From positions 434,001 through 498,000 of the forward strand of contig NZ_MUNW01000032.1 of the NCBI RefSeq assembly GCF_002002725.1: a stretch of DNA of 64,000 bases, given 5' to 3'. A program made the translations under genes and the position numbers. Positions 1-8,454 of this stretch are shown piece by piece. The DNA comes from Sinorhizobium sp. A49. GTDB taxonomy: Bacteria; Pseudomonadota; Alphaproteobacteria; Rhizobiales; Rhizobiaceae. The notes below the pieces were generated by a model. The model made no database searches, was not told where the DNA came from, and saw nothing but the letters and a program-made list of their open reading frames with translations. The number at the start of each line of letters is the position of its first letter. Positions within the stretch are counted from its first letter, which is position 1.

Positions 1-117
1 GGCGGCACAGGTGTGGCTGCGGTAGCGGTGCATCGTGTTATCCCGGAATTGCAAAGCGCCGCGCAGGCCGAAACGGCGCGCGGCAACATGATCAAAATCG
101 GGCGGAAAAGCGCATGA
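1..117 (+). CDS. C-terminal fragment of an unidentified protein
   Basis: An open frame runs from the first base of the window to a TGA at 115-117, giving 38 residues that end in IGRKSA. It is in the same direction as the transporter that follows. The fragment contains an Ala-rich stretch and a basic tail but no motif that I recognise, so I assign no function. The beginning of the gene lies outside the window. The TGA sits inside a short palindrome (GCGCAT-G-ATGCGC, 110-122), and a second small hairpin (CGGCTT/AAGCCG, 123-138) follows, which could help end transcription. Confidence 0.45.
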   Translation, partial: GGTGVAAVAVHRVIPELQSAAQAETARGNMIKIGRKSA

Positions 118-343
118 TGCGCCGGCTTTGTCAAGCCGAGACCTCTGCGTTCCCTTCGGGAAGCGCCGACGACGGCGGACAAATTCGACCTGTACACGGG
201 CTGACGGCAAGGCTTTCGCTCAAACGACGCGAAAAGAATGGATATCGTCACAATTCGCGACTGTGCGCCATGGAAATGCGCCGCTACACATATCGGGTCA
301 GCCTTTACCCAGACTCGCGAGCCCTTCGGAAGTCGCCTGCCCC

Positions 344-1582
344 ATGTCGCAAATTCGTCCGCTCATTCCGCTTCTTGTTACCGCAGGCATCCTCATCGGC
401 GGCAACGGACTGCAAGGCACCTTCATCTCTCTCAGGGCGCTCGAAGAAGGCTTCTCTACATCGCTGATCGGGGTCATCGGCGCCGGCTACAACATCGGCT
501 TCGCGCTCGGCTGCGTCTATGTCACCCGCATCCTGCGTTCGATCGGCCATATCCGCACGTTCTCGGCGATGGCAGCGATCGCATCGGCGGCAGCGATCGC
601 CATGGTGCTCGTCATCAACCCGCTGATGTGGTTCCTGATGCGGCTCGTCGCCGGTATCGCCTTCGCCTGTCTTTTTGCGACCGTCGAAAGCTGGCTGAAT
701 GCCAGCGTCACCAACACCAACCGTGCGCGCACGCTGTCTGTCTATCGTCTGGTCGATCTCGGTTCGGTGACCGCCGCCCAATATATCATTCCCGGCATCG
801 GGATCGGCGGCTTCGAATTGTTTGCGATCATCTCGATGGCGCTGACCTTGTCGCTCGTGCCGATTTCCTTTGCCGATCGGTCGAGCCCGGTGGCGCCGGA
901 AGCGATCCGCTTCGACGTCAAAGCGCTCTGGAACATCTCGCCGCTTGCGACCGTCGGCTGCATCGTCGTCGGCCTGACCAACGCCGCCTTCCGCTCCCTC
1001 GGCCCGATCTACGGACAAGGGATCGGAATGTCGGTGACGGCAATCGCCACCTTCATGAGCGCCGGCATCATCGGCGGCGTGGTGCTGCAGTATCCGCTCG
1101 GTCACTATTCCGACCAGATCGACCGACGCCTGATCATCCTGATCGCCACCTTCGGATCGCTGCTCGCCGGCCTTTTCCTCGCCTTTGGCGCCGGCAACGA
1201 CGAGTGGCTCAACTTTGCCGGCATCTTCCTGTTCGGGGCTTTTGCCATGCCGCTCTATTCGCTCTGCTCGGCGCATGCCAACGATCACGCGGCGGAAGGC
1301 CAGCACGCGCTGGTCTCCGCCGGCATGTTGTTCTTCTGGTCGCTCGGCGCGATCATCGGCCCGCTGTTTGCCTCCTTCCTGCTTGAAATCTTCGGTCCGC
1401 AGGCGCTTTTCATCTATACGGCCGCCATCCTCTTCCTCTTCATGCTCTATACGATCAGGCGCATGACGGCCCGCAGCGGCGTTCCGACGGAAGCCCGCGC
1501 CATGCCCTTCCGCAACTTGCTTCGGACCTCGTCCTTCTTCAACAAGCTCGCGGGCGGCAACCAGCCCCGCAAGGACGACTGA
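344..1582 (+). CDS. MFS transporter (YcaD-like)
   Basis: The 412-residue product is a polytopic membrane protein with about twelve hydrophobic segments, as expected for a major facilitator superfamily carrier. Early features include a glycine-rich first helix and the segment GAGYNIGFALG. A conserved-looking ESWLNA stretch follows the fifth helix, and a basic loop (SDQIDRR) occupies the inter-domain position. These resemble the YcaD branch of MFS. The ATG at 344 was chosen because the hydrophobic first helix begins directly after it; the upstream in-frame extension is Arg-rich and lacks protein character. The substrate cannot be told. The gene stands alone, with about 225 bp without a gene before it. 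Confidence 0.85.
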   Translation: MSQIRPLIPLLVTAGILIGGNGLQGTFISLRALEEGFSTSLIGVIGAGYNIGFALGCVYVTRILRSIGHIRTFSAMAAIASAAAIAMVLVINPLMWFLMRLVAGIAFACLFATVESWLNASVTNTNRARTLSVYRLVDLGSVTAAQYIIPGIGIGGFELFAIISMALTLSLVPISFADRSSPVAPEAIRFDVKALWNISPLATVGCIVVGLTNAAFRSLGPIYGQGIGMSVTAIATFMSAGIIGGVVLQYPLGHYSDQIDRRLIILIATFGSLLAGLFLAFGAGNDEWLNFAGIFLFGAFAMPLYSLCSAHANDHAAEGQHALVSAGMLFFWSLGAIIGPLFASFLLEIFGPQALFIYTAAILFLFMLYTIRRMTARSGVPTEARAMPFRNLLRTSSFFNKLAGGNQPRKDD

Positions 1583-1682
1583 GCGACCTGCGGCAAGATG
1601 TGCCTGCGCGAGCGAATTGCTGATTGCGACGATCAGGTTTAGAACCGAGCGATAGTCCTATCCAATTGCCGAGATTGCCAGA

Positions 1683-3083
1683 ATGTCCCTGATCAGCCGC
1701 CGTACATTTCTCCAGGGCTCCGCCGCTTTGGGTGGCGCCTTCGCATTCGGGGCGGGCATGGCGGCGCGCGCCGGAGCTGCACCCGATCCGCAGATCCTGA
1801 CGGCGCAACTGACCGAGGCGCGGATCGCCGCAGAGGGTGTGACGCCCAAGGTCATGACCTATGGATTGGGCGACGCCGCCACAGGCGGCATGCCGCCTGT
1901 GTTGCGCATGCGCATGGGCGAGCCGTACGCCGCAAGACTGATCAACAGGCTCGACGAACCGACAACCGTGCACTGGCACGGTCTTCGCATCCCCAATGCC
2001 ATGGATGGCGTGCCGGAGATGACCCAGCCCTATGTCTATCCGGGCGACCCCTTCGACTACGTCTTCACGCCGCCGGATGCCGGCACCTTCTGGTATCACC
2101 CGCATTGCAACACGCTGACCCAGATGGGAAGCGGGCTCACCGGCGTCATCGTCGTCGAGAACCCCAATGATCCTGTGTTCGATGCCGAGATCGTCTTGAA
2201 CCTGCGCGACTGGCGGCTTGGCAAGGGCGGCGCCTTCATCGACCCGTTCAAACCGAGGGACGCCGCACGCGGCGGCACCTACGGAACGGTGCGCACCGCC
2301 AACTGGCAGCAGGAGCCGAGCTATGACGCGCCGGCCGGCGGGCTCGTCAGGGTCCGAATCGCGGCAACGGATGTCACGCGGATCTATACGCTCGGGCTGG
2401 AGGGCGCCGACGCGATGGTCGTCGCGCTCGATGCAAACCCGGTCGACAAGCCCTTCCCGCTCGACCGCTACGACGTCGGCCCCGGTCAACGCATAGACCT
2501 CGTTGTCAGGATGCCCGACAGCGAAGGCACCACCATAAAACTCGGCAATCTGCGCGGCTCCCATCCCTGGACGATCGCCAGCTTCCGCGCAACGGGCCCG
2601 TCCTTGAAACGCGATATCCGCGACGTCGCCGCCCTTCCCGCCAACCCGATTGCCGAGGCGGACCTATCGGTCGCCACGCGCATTCCGATCGACCTGACGG
2701 CCACGGCAGAACACAAGGCGACACCTTCCATCTGCGGCTCGCTCGGCTATACCTTCTGGGCGATCAACAAGGTGCCGTGGCCGGGCGACACGCCCGATCC
2801 GATCGCGCCGGTCGAGGAAATGAAACTCGGCAAGAGCTATGTGATGCAGATCGCCAACCGGACTCCGCACGCCCATCCTATCCATCTGCACGGCATGAGC
2901 TTCCGCATTCTGAGTTCGAACAAGCGGACATTCCTGCCGCCGCCGACCGACACGATCCTGCTTTTGCCTGACGAACAGGCGGAAATCGCGCTTGTTGCAG
3001 ACAATCTTGGCAACTGGGTGTTCCATTGCCATATCATCGAGCACCAGAAGACCGGCATGACCGGTTATTTCAAGGTGGTCTGA
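1683..3083 (+). CDS. Multicopper oxidase, Tat-exported
   Basis: The 466-residue protein starts with a twin-arginine signal (SRRTFLQ, residues 5-11, then an Ala/Gly-rich hydrophobic stretch), so it should fold with its copper in the cytoplasm and act in the periplasm. All four copper-ligand clusters are visible: HWHG (97-100), WYHPHC (about 137-142), HAHPIHLHG (about 395-403) and HCHIIEHQKTGM near the C-terminus. The last provides the Cys and Met of a type 1 site. The domain order fits a three-cupredoxin oxidase of the laccase/CueO type that couples oxidation of a metal or phenol to reduction of oxygen. No copper-resistance genes adjoin it, so its physiological substrate is open. Confidence 0.9.
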   Translation: MSLISRRTFLQGSAALGGAFAFGAGMAARAGAAPDPQILTAQLTEARIAAEGVTPKVMTYGLGDAATGGMPPVLRMRMGEPYAARLINRLDEPTTVHWHGLRIPNAMDGVPEMTQPYVYPGDPFDYVFTPPDAGTFWYHPHCNTLTQMGSGLTGVIVVENPNDPVFDAEIVLNLRDWRLGKGGAFIDPFKPRDAARGGTYGTVRTANWQQEPSYDAPAGGLVRVRIAATDVTRIYTLGLEGADAMVVALDANPVDKPFPLDRYDVGPGQRIDLVVRMPDSEGTTIKLGNLRGSHPWTIASFRATGPSLKRDIRDVAALPANPIAEADLSVATRIPIDLTATAEHKATPSICGSLGYTFWAINKVPWPGDTPDPIAPVEEMKLGKSYVMQIANRTPHAHPIHLHGMSFRILSSNKRTFLPPPTDTILLLPDEQAEIALVADNLGNWVFHCHIIEHQKTGMTGYFKVV

Positions 3084-3161
3084 GAATTTCGATTGTGACG
3101 GATGGCATGAAGGGCTACACGAAAAACCTAGCCGCATTTTTGCCACAGTGATTTAAATCCG

Positions 3162-4313
3162 ATGATTGAAACAACCGCAGATCTCGAGGCCGCCTGCCAG
3201 CAGCTGGCCCGCTCAAGTTATATTACGATCGACACGGAATTCCTGCGTGAAACCACCTTCTGGCCGGAGCTTTGCCTGATCCAGATGGCGAACCCGGATA
3301 TGGCCGTCATCGTCGATCCGATGGCCAAGGGTATCGACCTCGCGCCGTTCTTTGCGCTGATGGCCAACCCTGATGTGATCAAGGTGTTCCATGCCGCGCG
3401 CCAGGATATCGAGATCATTTTCCATCTCGGCAATCTGATCCCGCACCCGATTTTCGACACCCAGGTCGCCGCCATGGTCTGCGGCTTCGGCGACAGCGTC
3501 TCCTATGACCAGCTCGTCAACCGCATCAAGGGCGAGCAGATCGACAAATCCTCGCGCTTCACCGACTGGAGCCGTCGACCGCTAACCGAGAAACAGCTGG
3601 ACTACGCGCTCGCCGATGTCACGCATCTGCGCGACATCTACCAGCATCTGAATGCGCAGCTCGAACGCGAAGGCCGTTCGCTGTGGCTTTCGGAAGAGAT
3701 GGCGATCCTCGAAGCCCAAGATACCTATGATCTGCACCCTGATGACGCCTGGCAGCGCCTGAAGATGCGCGTCAAGAAGCCCATCGAGCTTGCCGTCCTG
3801 CAGAAGGTTGCGGCTTGGCGTGAGCGTGAGGCGCGCAACCGCAACGTTCCCCGCGGGCGCATCCTCAAGGACGATGCCATCTATGAAGTGGCGCAACAGC
3901 AGCCGAAGGATTCCGAAGCACTGGCACGGTTGCGAACCATTCCGAAGGGCTGGGAGCGCTCAAGCGCGGGCGCCGCGCTGACCGAGGCGGTCAACGAAGC
4001 GCTTGCCATTCCGAAGACCGACCTGCCACGGTTGCCGCGACAGAACCACACACCCGAAGGTGCTGCCGCCGCGACCGAAATGCTCAAGGTGCTGTTGAAG
4101 CTGATCGCCGAAAAACAGGGCGTGGCTGCCAAGATCATCGCCAACAGCGACGATCTCGACAAGATCGCCGCCGAGGGCGAGAAGGCCGACGTCGGCGCGC
4201 TCAAGGGCTGGCGGCGTGAGCTGTTCGGCGATACGGCACTGAAATTGATCAACGGCGAAGTGGCTCTGCGCTTCGTCGACAAGAAGATCGAAGCGATGGA
4301 AATCGGCGACTGA
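3162..4313 (+). CDS. rnd: Ribonuclease D
   Basis: This 383-residue protein is a 3'-5' exoribonuclease of the DEDDy family that trims tRNA and other structured RNA. Exo motif I is seen in IDTEFLRE (near residue 23), Exo II in FHAARQDIE, and Exo III in YALADVTHLRD with the diagnostic Tyr. An HRDC-like helical region follows from about residue 210, containing KPIELAVLQKVAAWRE. Length matches bacterial RNase D. A GC-rich inverted repeat lies just beyond the stop. Confidence 0.95.
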   Translation: MIETTADLEAACQQLARSSYITIDTEFLRETTFWPELCLIQMANPDMAVIVDPMAKGIDLAPFFALMANPDVIKVFHAARQDIEIIFHLGNLIPHPIFDTQVAAMVCGFGDSVSYDQLVNRIKGEQIDKSSRFTDWSRRPLTEKQLDYALADVTHLRDIYQHLNAQLEREGRSLWLSEEMAILEAQDTYDLHPDDAWQRLKMRVKKPIELAVLQKVAAWREREARNRNVPRGRILKDDAIYEVAQQQPKDSEALARLRTIPKGWERSSAGAALTEAVNEALAIPKTDLPRLPRQNHTPEGAAAATEMLKVLLKLIAEKQGVAAKIIANSDDLDKIAAEGEKADVGALKGWRRELFGDTALKLINGEVALRFVDKKIEAMEIGD

Positions 4314-4319
4314 AAACGA

Positions 4320-4345
4320 TCGGGCGGCAACAACTTTCCGCCCGA
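4320..4345 (+). terminator. Hairpin after rnd
   Basis: A perfect 8-bp inverted repeat, TCGGGCGG and CCGCCCGA, is separated by a 10-nt loop and begins 7 nt after the rnd stop. No T-run follows, so it may be a weak terminator or a 3'-end stabilising structure. Confidence 0.45.
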
Positions 4346-4482
4346 ATCCGGCTCTAGCCAAGGCCCCTTAGCGAGACCGATTCGCCGTTACGACGACCGC
4401 GAATCGGGGCGCTGACGCGACACGGCTGACGACGTTGGCCGACGTGCCCTTCTTCCGCTTTCGGGTTTCGAGGCCTTTCCGT

Positions 4483-5565
4483 ATGCGCTGGCGTTTCTCC
4501 ACGTTCGAAGGAATTTTGCTGCTGCTGATCGTCGGCAGCGCTGGCGCGCTTTATGCCTGGGTTACCTTCGGTGGTGGCGGCCTGATCGGCGCCACCTATG
4601 CGGTCTTCATCTGCATGCCGATCCTCGCCTTCGAGCGCCACATCATTTTCCGGCGCCTCTACCGCAAGATTCATTCCTTCTCGACGCCGATCTTCTTTCT
4701 TGCGTCTCTTGCCGTCTACTTCGTCTTGATCGATGTCGGCTACGCCTTGGCCGGCCTGATGATGCAGATGACGGGACATCTGCGCGAGGACTGGCTCGAC
4801 GCCCTGGTGCCGTCGACCACCGTGCTGCTTTTCACATTCGCGATTGCCGGACCATTGGTCTTCATTCTTCGCGTGCGGGAGCTGTTGGGCCGAGACGTCT
4901 TCCTGAGCCTGTTGACCGGCCGATATCGCAAGCCGATCCAGGAGGAGCGTGTCTTCCTGTTTCTCGATCTGGCCGGCTCGACGTCCTATGCCGAGCGATA
5001 CGGCGACCTGAGGATGCAGGAGTATCTCGGAAAGCTCTTCTCCACGCTTGCCGACCCGGTGCTGCGATACCGCGGTTCGATCGACGACTATGTCGGCGAC
5101 GCCGCAATCATCACCTGGCCGTTCGACCGTGCTGTCAACAACGCAGCGTGCGTTCACTGCGTCTTCGATATCCTTGATGTCATCGAGGCAGAGAGCCACC
5201 GATGGCGCAAGGAGTTCGGCGAGGTTCCTCGCCTGCGCGCCGCGCTCCACGGCGGCACGATCGTCGCAGCAGAAATCGGCATCGACAAGCACAAGATCAC
5301 CTATTTCGGCGATACGGTGAACACCACCGCCCGGCTTGAAGGCTTCTGCAAGACGCTGAACCACCAGGTGCTGATTTCCACCGACCTCGCCCGCAAGATG
5401 CGGCTGCCGCACTACGTCCGCGTGGAAGATCTTGGTGAGCACGCCGTCAAGGGACGCGGACAGAAGATCGGCGTGCTTGCCCTTCGCGCTGGGGGCACAC
5501 GCGCACCGCACCTGGCCTCCAGCGAGAGCATCCTGCCTTCAAGTGGGATCACTGAAGGCGGATAA
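4483..5565 (+). CDS. Membrane class III adenylate/guanylate cyclase
   Basis: The N-terminal half has about four or five hydrophobic segments and the C-terminal half is a class III nucleotide cyclase domain. The first metal-binding Asp is in FLDLAGST, the second in YVGDAA, and the transition-state Asn and Arg are in GDTVNTTARLE. The usual purine-selecting Lys before the GD motif is replaced: the sequence is IDDYVGD, where K-x-x-G-D is expected. The position equivalent to the second purine-selecting residue is Thr. Nucleotide specificity and activity are therefore uncertain. I prefer the ATG at 4483, with GAGG 9 nt upstream; a TTG at 4435 would add 16 residues. It converges on the DUF2000 gene. 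Confidence 0.85.
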   Translation: MRWRFSTFEGILLLLIVGSAGALYAWVTFGGGGLIGATYAVFICMPILAFERHIIFRRLYRKIHSFSTPIFFLASLAVYFVLIDVGYALAGLMMQMTGHLREDWLDALVPSTTVLLFTFAIAGPLVFILRVRELLGRDVFLSLLTGRYRKPIQEERVFLFLDLAGSTSYAERYGDLRMQEYLGKLFSTLADPVLRYRGSIDDYVGDAAIITWPFDRAVNNAACVHCVFDILDVIEAESHRWRKEFGEVPRLRAALHGGTIVAAEIGIDKHKITYFGDTVNTTARLEGFCKTLNHQVLISTDLARKMRLPHYVRVEDLGEHAVKGRGQKIGVLALRAGGTRAPHLASSESILPSSGITEGG

Positions 5566-5621
5566 GGTGCTCTGTCATCAGAGTGCTAGCGCGTTCCACT
5601 GAACGCACTGCGTTCCAGGTT

Positions 5622-6029
5622 TCAACCATGCAACTTGGCGCCCTTGGTGATTTTGTCGACCAGCTTCTTGTCGGCATGAATGGCGATGCCGGCGACCTTC
5701 GCGTTCTCGGGTCGGGTTACAGCGAAGACGGCGCGGTTGGCGCTGTCATGGCCGGTCGAGAACATGGCATCGACATATAGGGAAGTTTGCACTGCCCTTT
5801 CGATCGCGCGCCGTTGAATATTGCCGAGCGTCGCACCATCTGCCGATAGCACGATGATCGGCTGAACGCTCAGAGCGTTGTAGACGTTGCCGGCGCCGTC
5901 GCGGTAGGCTTCGCCGATGATCGCTGGTTTCTGCCCGGCGATGCCGGTGGCCAGAAACGCGGTGACGTTCAGCTTCTGCCAGGTGGCCAGATCCTCGCGC
6001 AACACGATCGCGAACTTGGTGTCGAACAT
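5622..6029 (-). CDS. DUF2000 family protein
   Basis: The 135-residue protein starts with a strand and helix (MFDTKFAIVLRED) and contains a central GEAYRDGAGNVYNALS segment and a C-terminal DKKLVDKITKG helix. I recognise this as the DUF2000 family, compact peptidyl-tRNA-hydrolase-like folds of unknown function. Start 6029 is chosen because GGAG lies 9 nt upstream; a start at 6044 adds five residues. It faces an AraC-family regulator whose first ATG overlaps it in the shared tetranucleotide CATG, so the two are probably a regulator-target pair. Confidence 0.8.
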   Translation of the reverse strand: MFDTKFAIVLREDLATWQKLNVTAFLATGIAGQKPAIIGEAYRDGAGNVYNALSVQPIIVLSADGATLGNIQRRAIERAVQTSLYVDAMFSTGHDSANRAVFAVTRPENAKVAGIAIHADKKLVDKITKGAKLHG

Positions 6030-6924
6030 GACGGGTATCTCCATTTCAGGACATCAGGGCGTGCCCGGAGAGGCCCTAGCCGATGACGCCGCCATCGATC
6101 TTGAACGATTGTGCGGATCGCCCGGTGATGGCATCCGCGTCGCAGCACCGGTGGACGGCATAGAGCGGATAGAGGCGCGGCTGCACGGCAAGGTGTTCGA
6201 GCCGCATCGCCACGACACCTATGCGCTCGGCGTCACGCTCGGCGGCATCCAGACTTTCCAGTATCGCGGCGAAAGTCGCTACAGCACGCCCGGAAGCATC
6301 ATCATCATCCACCCCGACGAGGTGCATGACGGTGGCGCTGGTACGGAGGCGACCCTTCGCTACCGGATGATGTATCTGCAGCCGGAACGGTTGATCGCAG
6401 CGCTTGGCGACAACGGCGCAGCCTTGCCTTTCATCGCCGCGCCGGTGGTCGGCGACGTCGCCCTGCGCCAGGCCATCGGCGAGGCCGTCGTGGACCTGGA
6501 CTGCGGCATCGACGAACTGGCACTCGACGACATTCTGACGCGCATCGCAGAAGGTCTCTGCCGCCATGCCGGCGTCGGGGGCAAGCCTGCCGGCAGGTCG
6601 GCGAAACGCGCCGTCTTCGAGGCGACGGACTATCTCAGAGCAAACCTCGATCGCCCTGTCGGGTCGCAGGAACTCGAAACCATCAGCGGCCTTGATCGCT
6701 TCACGCTCGCCCGCCAGTTCCGCAGGGTTCTCGGCACCAGCCCGCACCGCTACCTGCTGATGCGACGGCTGGAGCAGGCACGGCGGATGATTGCCACCGG
6801 TCACAGCCTGGCAGGTGCGGCGCTGGATACCGGCTTCGCCGACCAGGCTCATTTCACCCGCCACTTCAAGCGCGCCTATGGCGTGACGCCCGGCCGCTGG
6901 GCGACACTTGCCCTTGCCGGCTGA
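6028..6924 (+). CDS. AraC family transcriptional regulator
   Basis: The protein (298 residues from this ATG) has an N-terminal AraC-type cupin sensing domain, with EPHRHDTYALGVTLGG and PGSIIIIHPDEVHDG as the beta-barrel signature. A C-terminal double helix-turn-helix follows, with LDRFTLARQFRRVLGTSPHRYL and DTGFADQAHFTRHFKRAYGVTPGRW typical of the family. The start is uncertain: ATG 6028 overlaps the divergent DUF2000 start by two bases, while GTG 6061 would give 287 residues. It is likely to control the adjacent DUF2000 gene. The inducer is not predictable. Confidence 0.85.
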   Translation: MTGISISGHQGVPGEALADDAAIDLERLCGSPGDGIRVAAPVDGIERIEARLHGKVFEPHRHDTYALGVTLGGIQTFQYRGESRYSTPGSIIIIHPDEVHDGGAGTEATLRYRMMYLQPERLIAALGDNGAALPFIAAPVVGDVALRQAIGEAVVDLDCGIDELALDDILTRIAEGLCRHAGVGGKPAGRSAKRAVFEATDYLRANLDRPVGSQELETISGLDRFTLARQFRRVLGTSPHRYLLMRRLEQARRMIATGHSLAGAALDTGFADQAHFTRHFKRAYGVTPGRWATLALAG

Positions 6925-6934
6925 CGCCGATGCC

Positions 6935-6985
6935 CTGTCATCAAAGCTTCACCGCGCTGTAAGCCAGATATCACCCAACCGTCAT
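6935..6985 (+). promoter_or_regulatory. Putative extended Pho box (PhoB binding repeats)
   Basis: Five heptamers occur at exact 11-bp steps at 6935, 6946, 6957, 6968 and 6979: CTGTCAT, GCTTCAC, CTGTAAG, ATATCAC and CCGTCAT. The rhizobial PhoB consensus is CTGTCAT repeated every 11 bp. The first unit is perfect, the last differs at one base, and the middle three are degenerate. The array ends 56 nt before the start codon of the secreted phytase-like gene, a sensible place for activation under phosphate limitation. Confidence 0.6.
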
Positions 6986-7041
6986 CAAAGCCGCCTATCG
7001 GGTTCGCGTACTCTGGCATCCAACCCATGGTGACTTTCATG

Positions 7042-8397
7042 ACCAAAACGCTTCTCGCCACCGCGGCGCTCACTCTTTTGATGACGACGGCCGCCCTCGC
7101 CGAGGAAAAGGCCTTCCCCGCGACCCTGAAGGCACACGCGATCCTGCCGGCGAACACAATCCTGACCGCGCCGTCCGACGCACCGGAATACCTCAAGACG
7201 TCAGGCAAATTCACCACCGCCGACCGCAAGCGCGCGGACGCGCTCGGCACCGTGCCCGGCAAGGACGGCGTGCGCCCGACCGGCCTTTCGCTGCCGTTCA
7301 ACGGCCAGCCGATGCAGGGTTTTTCCGGCATCAAGGCGATGGAAGACAGCACCTTCTGGAGCCTGTCCGACAACGGCTTCGGAGCCAAGCTGAACTCGAC
7401 CGATGCCATGCTGATGCTGCACCACGTCAAGATGGACTGGGACGCCGGCAAGGTCGAGGCGCTGAAAACCCTCTTCCTCACTGATCCCGACCGCAAGGCC
7501 CCCTTCCCGATCGTCATGGAAGGCTCCGACAAGCGCTACCTGACAGGCGCCGACTTCGACGTCGAATCGATCCAGCCTGTCGCCGACGGCTTCTGGGTCG
7601 GCGAGGAGTTCGGTCCCTACATCCTGAAGTTCGACGTCGACGGCCAGCTGACCGACGTCATCGCGACTGCCGTTGACGGCAAGGCGGTGATGTCGCCCGA
7701 CAACCCGACCCTGACGCTGCAGGGCGACCCGTCGAAGAAGACGCCGGCCTTCAACCTCAAGCGTTCCGGCGGCTATGAAGGCATGGCACTGTCGAAGGAC
7801 GGTACCAAGCTCTACGGCCTACTCGAGGGGCCGATCTGGACCGACAGCGAAACCGTCGAGCAGGCCGATGGCCGCCCGGCGCTGCGCGTCGTCGAACTCG
7901 ACGTCGCCACCAAGGCCTGGACCGGCCGCAGTTGGCTCTATCCGCTCGCAGAAGGCGGCGAGGCGATCGGCGACTTCAACATGCTTGACGACAGAACAGC
8001 CCTGGTAATTGAACGCGACAACGGCGCGGGCACGCTCGACAAGGCCTGCGCAGACCCGAAAGATCCGAAGCCGGATTGCTTTGCCGTCGGATCGAAGGTG
8101 AAGCGCGTCTACAAGATCGCCTTCGACGACAGCAATGTCGGCAAGGTCGTACGCAAGATCGGTTACATCGACCTCCTGAAGATCGCCGATCCTGACAACA
8201 AGAAGCGACAGGGCGGCGGCGACGGCTATTACGACATGCCATTCGTGACGATCGAAAACGTCGATCGCGTCGACGACACGCACATCATCGTCGGCAACGA
8301 CAACAACCTGCCGTTCTCGGCCGGCCGCGCGCTCGACAAGGCAGACGACAACGAGTTTGTCCTGCTCGAAGTCGGCGACTTGCTGAAAGCGGAGTAA
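7042..8397 (+). CDS. Secreted esterase-like/phytase-like protein
   Basis: The 451-residue product has a Sec signal peptide (MTKTLLATAALTLLMTTAALA) and a body that matches the phytase-like (esterase-like activity of phytase) family, a probable beta-propeller. Recognisable pieces are GFSGIKAMEDSTFWSLSDNGFG, GFWVGEEFGPYILKFD, SGGYEGMALSKDG and THIIVGNDNNLPFS. It should act in the periplasm or outside the cell on phosphate esters or similar substrates; the exact reaction is inferred. ATG 7042 is preferred over 7027 because GGTGA precedes it by 5 nt. A Pho-box array upstream and polyphosphate genes downstream support a phosphate role. Confidence 0.85.
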   Translation, partial: TKTLLATAALTLLMTTAALAEEKAFPATLKAHAILPANTILTAPSDAPEYLKTSGKFTTADRKRADALGTVPGKDGVRPTGLSLPFNGQPMQGFSGIKAMEDSTFWSLSDNGFGAKLNSTDAMLMLHHVKMDWDAGKVEALKTLFLTDPDRKAPFPIVMEGSDKRYLTGADFDVESIQPVADGFWVGEEFGPYILKFDVDGQLTDVIATAVDGKAVMSPDNPTLTLQGDPSKKTPAFNLKRSGGYEGMALSKDGTKLYGLLEGPIWTDSETVEQADGRPALRVVELDVATKAWTGRSWLYPLAEGGEAIGDFNMLDDRTALVIERDNGAGTLDKACADPKDPKPDCFAVGSKVKRVYKIAFDDSNVGKVVRKIGYIDLLKIADPDNKKRQGGGDGYYDMPFVTIENVDRVDDTHIIVGNDNNLPFSAGRALDKADDNEFVLLEVGDLLKAE

Positions 8398-8405
8398 TCA
8401 AAAAG

Positions 8406-8433
8406 GGCGCGCGGATTTTCGTCCGCGCGCCCT
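8406..8433 (-). terminator. Terminator between convergent phytase-like gene and ppx
   Basis: A perfect 11-bp stem (GGGCGCGCGGA and TCCGCGCGCCC) with a 6-nt loop lies between the two stop codons. Read on the minus strand it is followed by TTTTTG, so it best serves ppx; on the plus strand it could also stop transcription of the phytase-like gene. Confidence 0.8.
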
Positions 8434-8454
8434 TCCCTAGAATCGGGGCTGCGT

